Positions 63,504 to 64,000 of a stretch of DNA of 64,000 nt are shown in pieces. Source of the stretch: Glandiceps talaboti (lineage: Eukaryota > Hemichordata > Enteropneusta > Spengelidae); assembly GCF_964340395.1 (NCBI RefSeq), contig NC_135568.1, positions 8,908,776-8,972,775 on the forward strand, written 5' to 3'. The notes beneath the pieces were generated by a model. That model did no database searches and was not told where the DNA came from. It saw nothing but the letters and a program-made list of their open reading frames with translations. The first letter of the stretch is position 1. Each line of letters begins with the position of its first letter. The position numbers were made by a program, and so were the translations under genes.

Positions 63504-63870
63504 GTGTTGTACATATAGAACATGACAATGTTTTGGTATATATATTGTGTTATTATGTTAGTAATTTAGTAATTACATAACACTGTTTTTGCAAGAGCAT
63601 GTACAGTATAAAGTGTTATAATAAATAGTGTTAGTAGAATATGACAATATTTTGGTATGTGCAGTGTGTTATATTGACAATGTTTTGGTAACCATGACAA
63701 CAACCAAAACAAGACAATGTTTTGGTATATGTAAAATGTGTTATAGGGTTGTAGTAGAATATGACAATGTTAGTTTTGCTTCTTGTGTGTTTAGAGAGTT
63801 ACAGTGTTACATTAGAACAATGATTTAGTATATTGTGTGATAATGTTTAGAATATGACAATGTTTTGTAT
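63504..63870 (+). repeat. Degenerate tandem copies of the SLC35F5 exon 3 end and donor
   Basis: GAACATGACAATGTTTTGGT, identical to the exon end and donor at 63468-63487, recurs at about 63519. Variants follow near 63638, 63675, 63711, 63760 and 63852. Spacing is irregular at 40-130 bases. Confidence 0.85.
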
Positions 63871-64000
63871 CAGACTGACAATTGTTCATATTAAAGTAGT
63901 ATATGTAGGGTAGGTGTTTGTCATAGATGGCTAGATATTGTTAATCAATTTTGACTAAATAATGACATCACTAACGGTAGGGATTGGTGTATATGTATAT
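63871..64000 (+). other. SLC35F5 intron, right edge of window
   Basis: AT-rich intron. No exon seen before the window ends. Confidence 0.7.

Overview
This window is animal nuclear DNA. Genes are short exons in AT-rich, intron-heavy sequence with GT..AG splice sites, and there are many microsatellites, minisatellites, miniature inverted-repeat elements and one LINE remnant. There is no bacterial gene organisation, tRNA, rRNA or CRISPR array that I can see. The gene families present (CTD small phosphatase, short secreted C1q-domain proteins in tandem, a YdaC-like methyltransferase, SLC35F5) and the dense TACATGTA-type sequence suggest a marine invertebrate, for example a cephalochordate, hemichordate or lophotrochozoan. 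The species cannot be settled from the sequence alone.

Layout. 1-23.3 kb: mostly gene-free. An open reading frame at 2-124 may be the last exon of a gene off the left edge. The rest is (CA)n and (ACAT)n microsatellites, four minisatellites (8.47-8.95, 9.60-9.86, 9.95-10.06 and a 23-bp array at 10.26-11.07 kb) and dispersed repeats. 23.4-30.8 kb (+): seven coding exons of a CTDSP/SCP-type phosphatase, complete from the FFCC palmitoylation-like motif to the stop; the short first coding exon was not found. 31-37 kb: AT-rich 3' flank with repeats. 37.3-46.3 kb (+): two tandem two-exon genes for secreted coiled-coil plus C1q proteins, with a 5'-truncated LINE inserted in a (GTAT)n tract between them. 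48.4-51.1 kb: a 2.75-kb minisatellite of 42/46-bp units. 51.9-59.2 kb (-): a three-exon SAM-dependent methyltransferase that I could assemble completely (213 aa). Its 4.6-kb second intron holds a third C1q gene on the opposite strand (53.9-55.3 kb), and its first intron holds a 1.2-kb (CTA/CCA)n array and a near-perfect palindromic MITE. 61.4-64 kb (+): the first three coding exons of SLC35F5, running off the right edge.

How the genes relate. The three C1q genes are paralogs with the same architecture: signal peptide, cysteine-bearing linker, heptad coiled coil, a phase-1 intron, then a single C1q exon. Similarity between them is a mosaic, pointing to exon exchange or gene conversion. They probably make secreted recognition or adhesion proteins. 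The phosphatase, methyltransferase and transporter are unrelated housekeeping-type genes that happen to be neighbours.

The most interesting signals beyond the genes are: a compact pre-miRNA-like hairpin in an intron of the CTDSP gene (vertebrate orthologs host miR-26); an angiopoietin-like motif in the second C1q protein; a recurrent CATAGAC hairpin family; two MITEs with 8-bp target duplications; perfect CTCF-consensus matches in CTDSP introns; and several cases where exon ends or splice sites have been copied into adjacent repeats.
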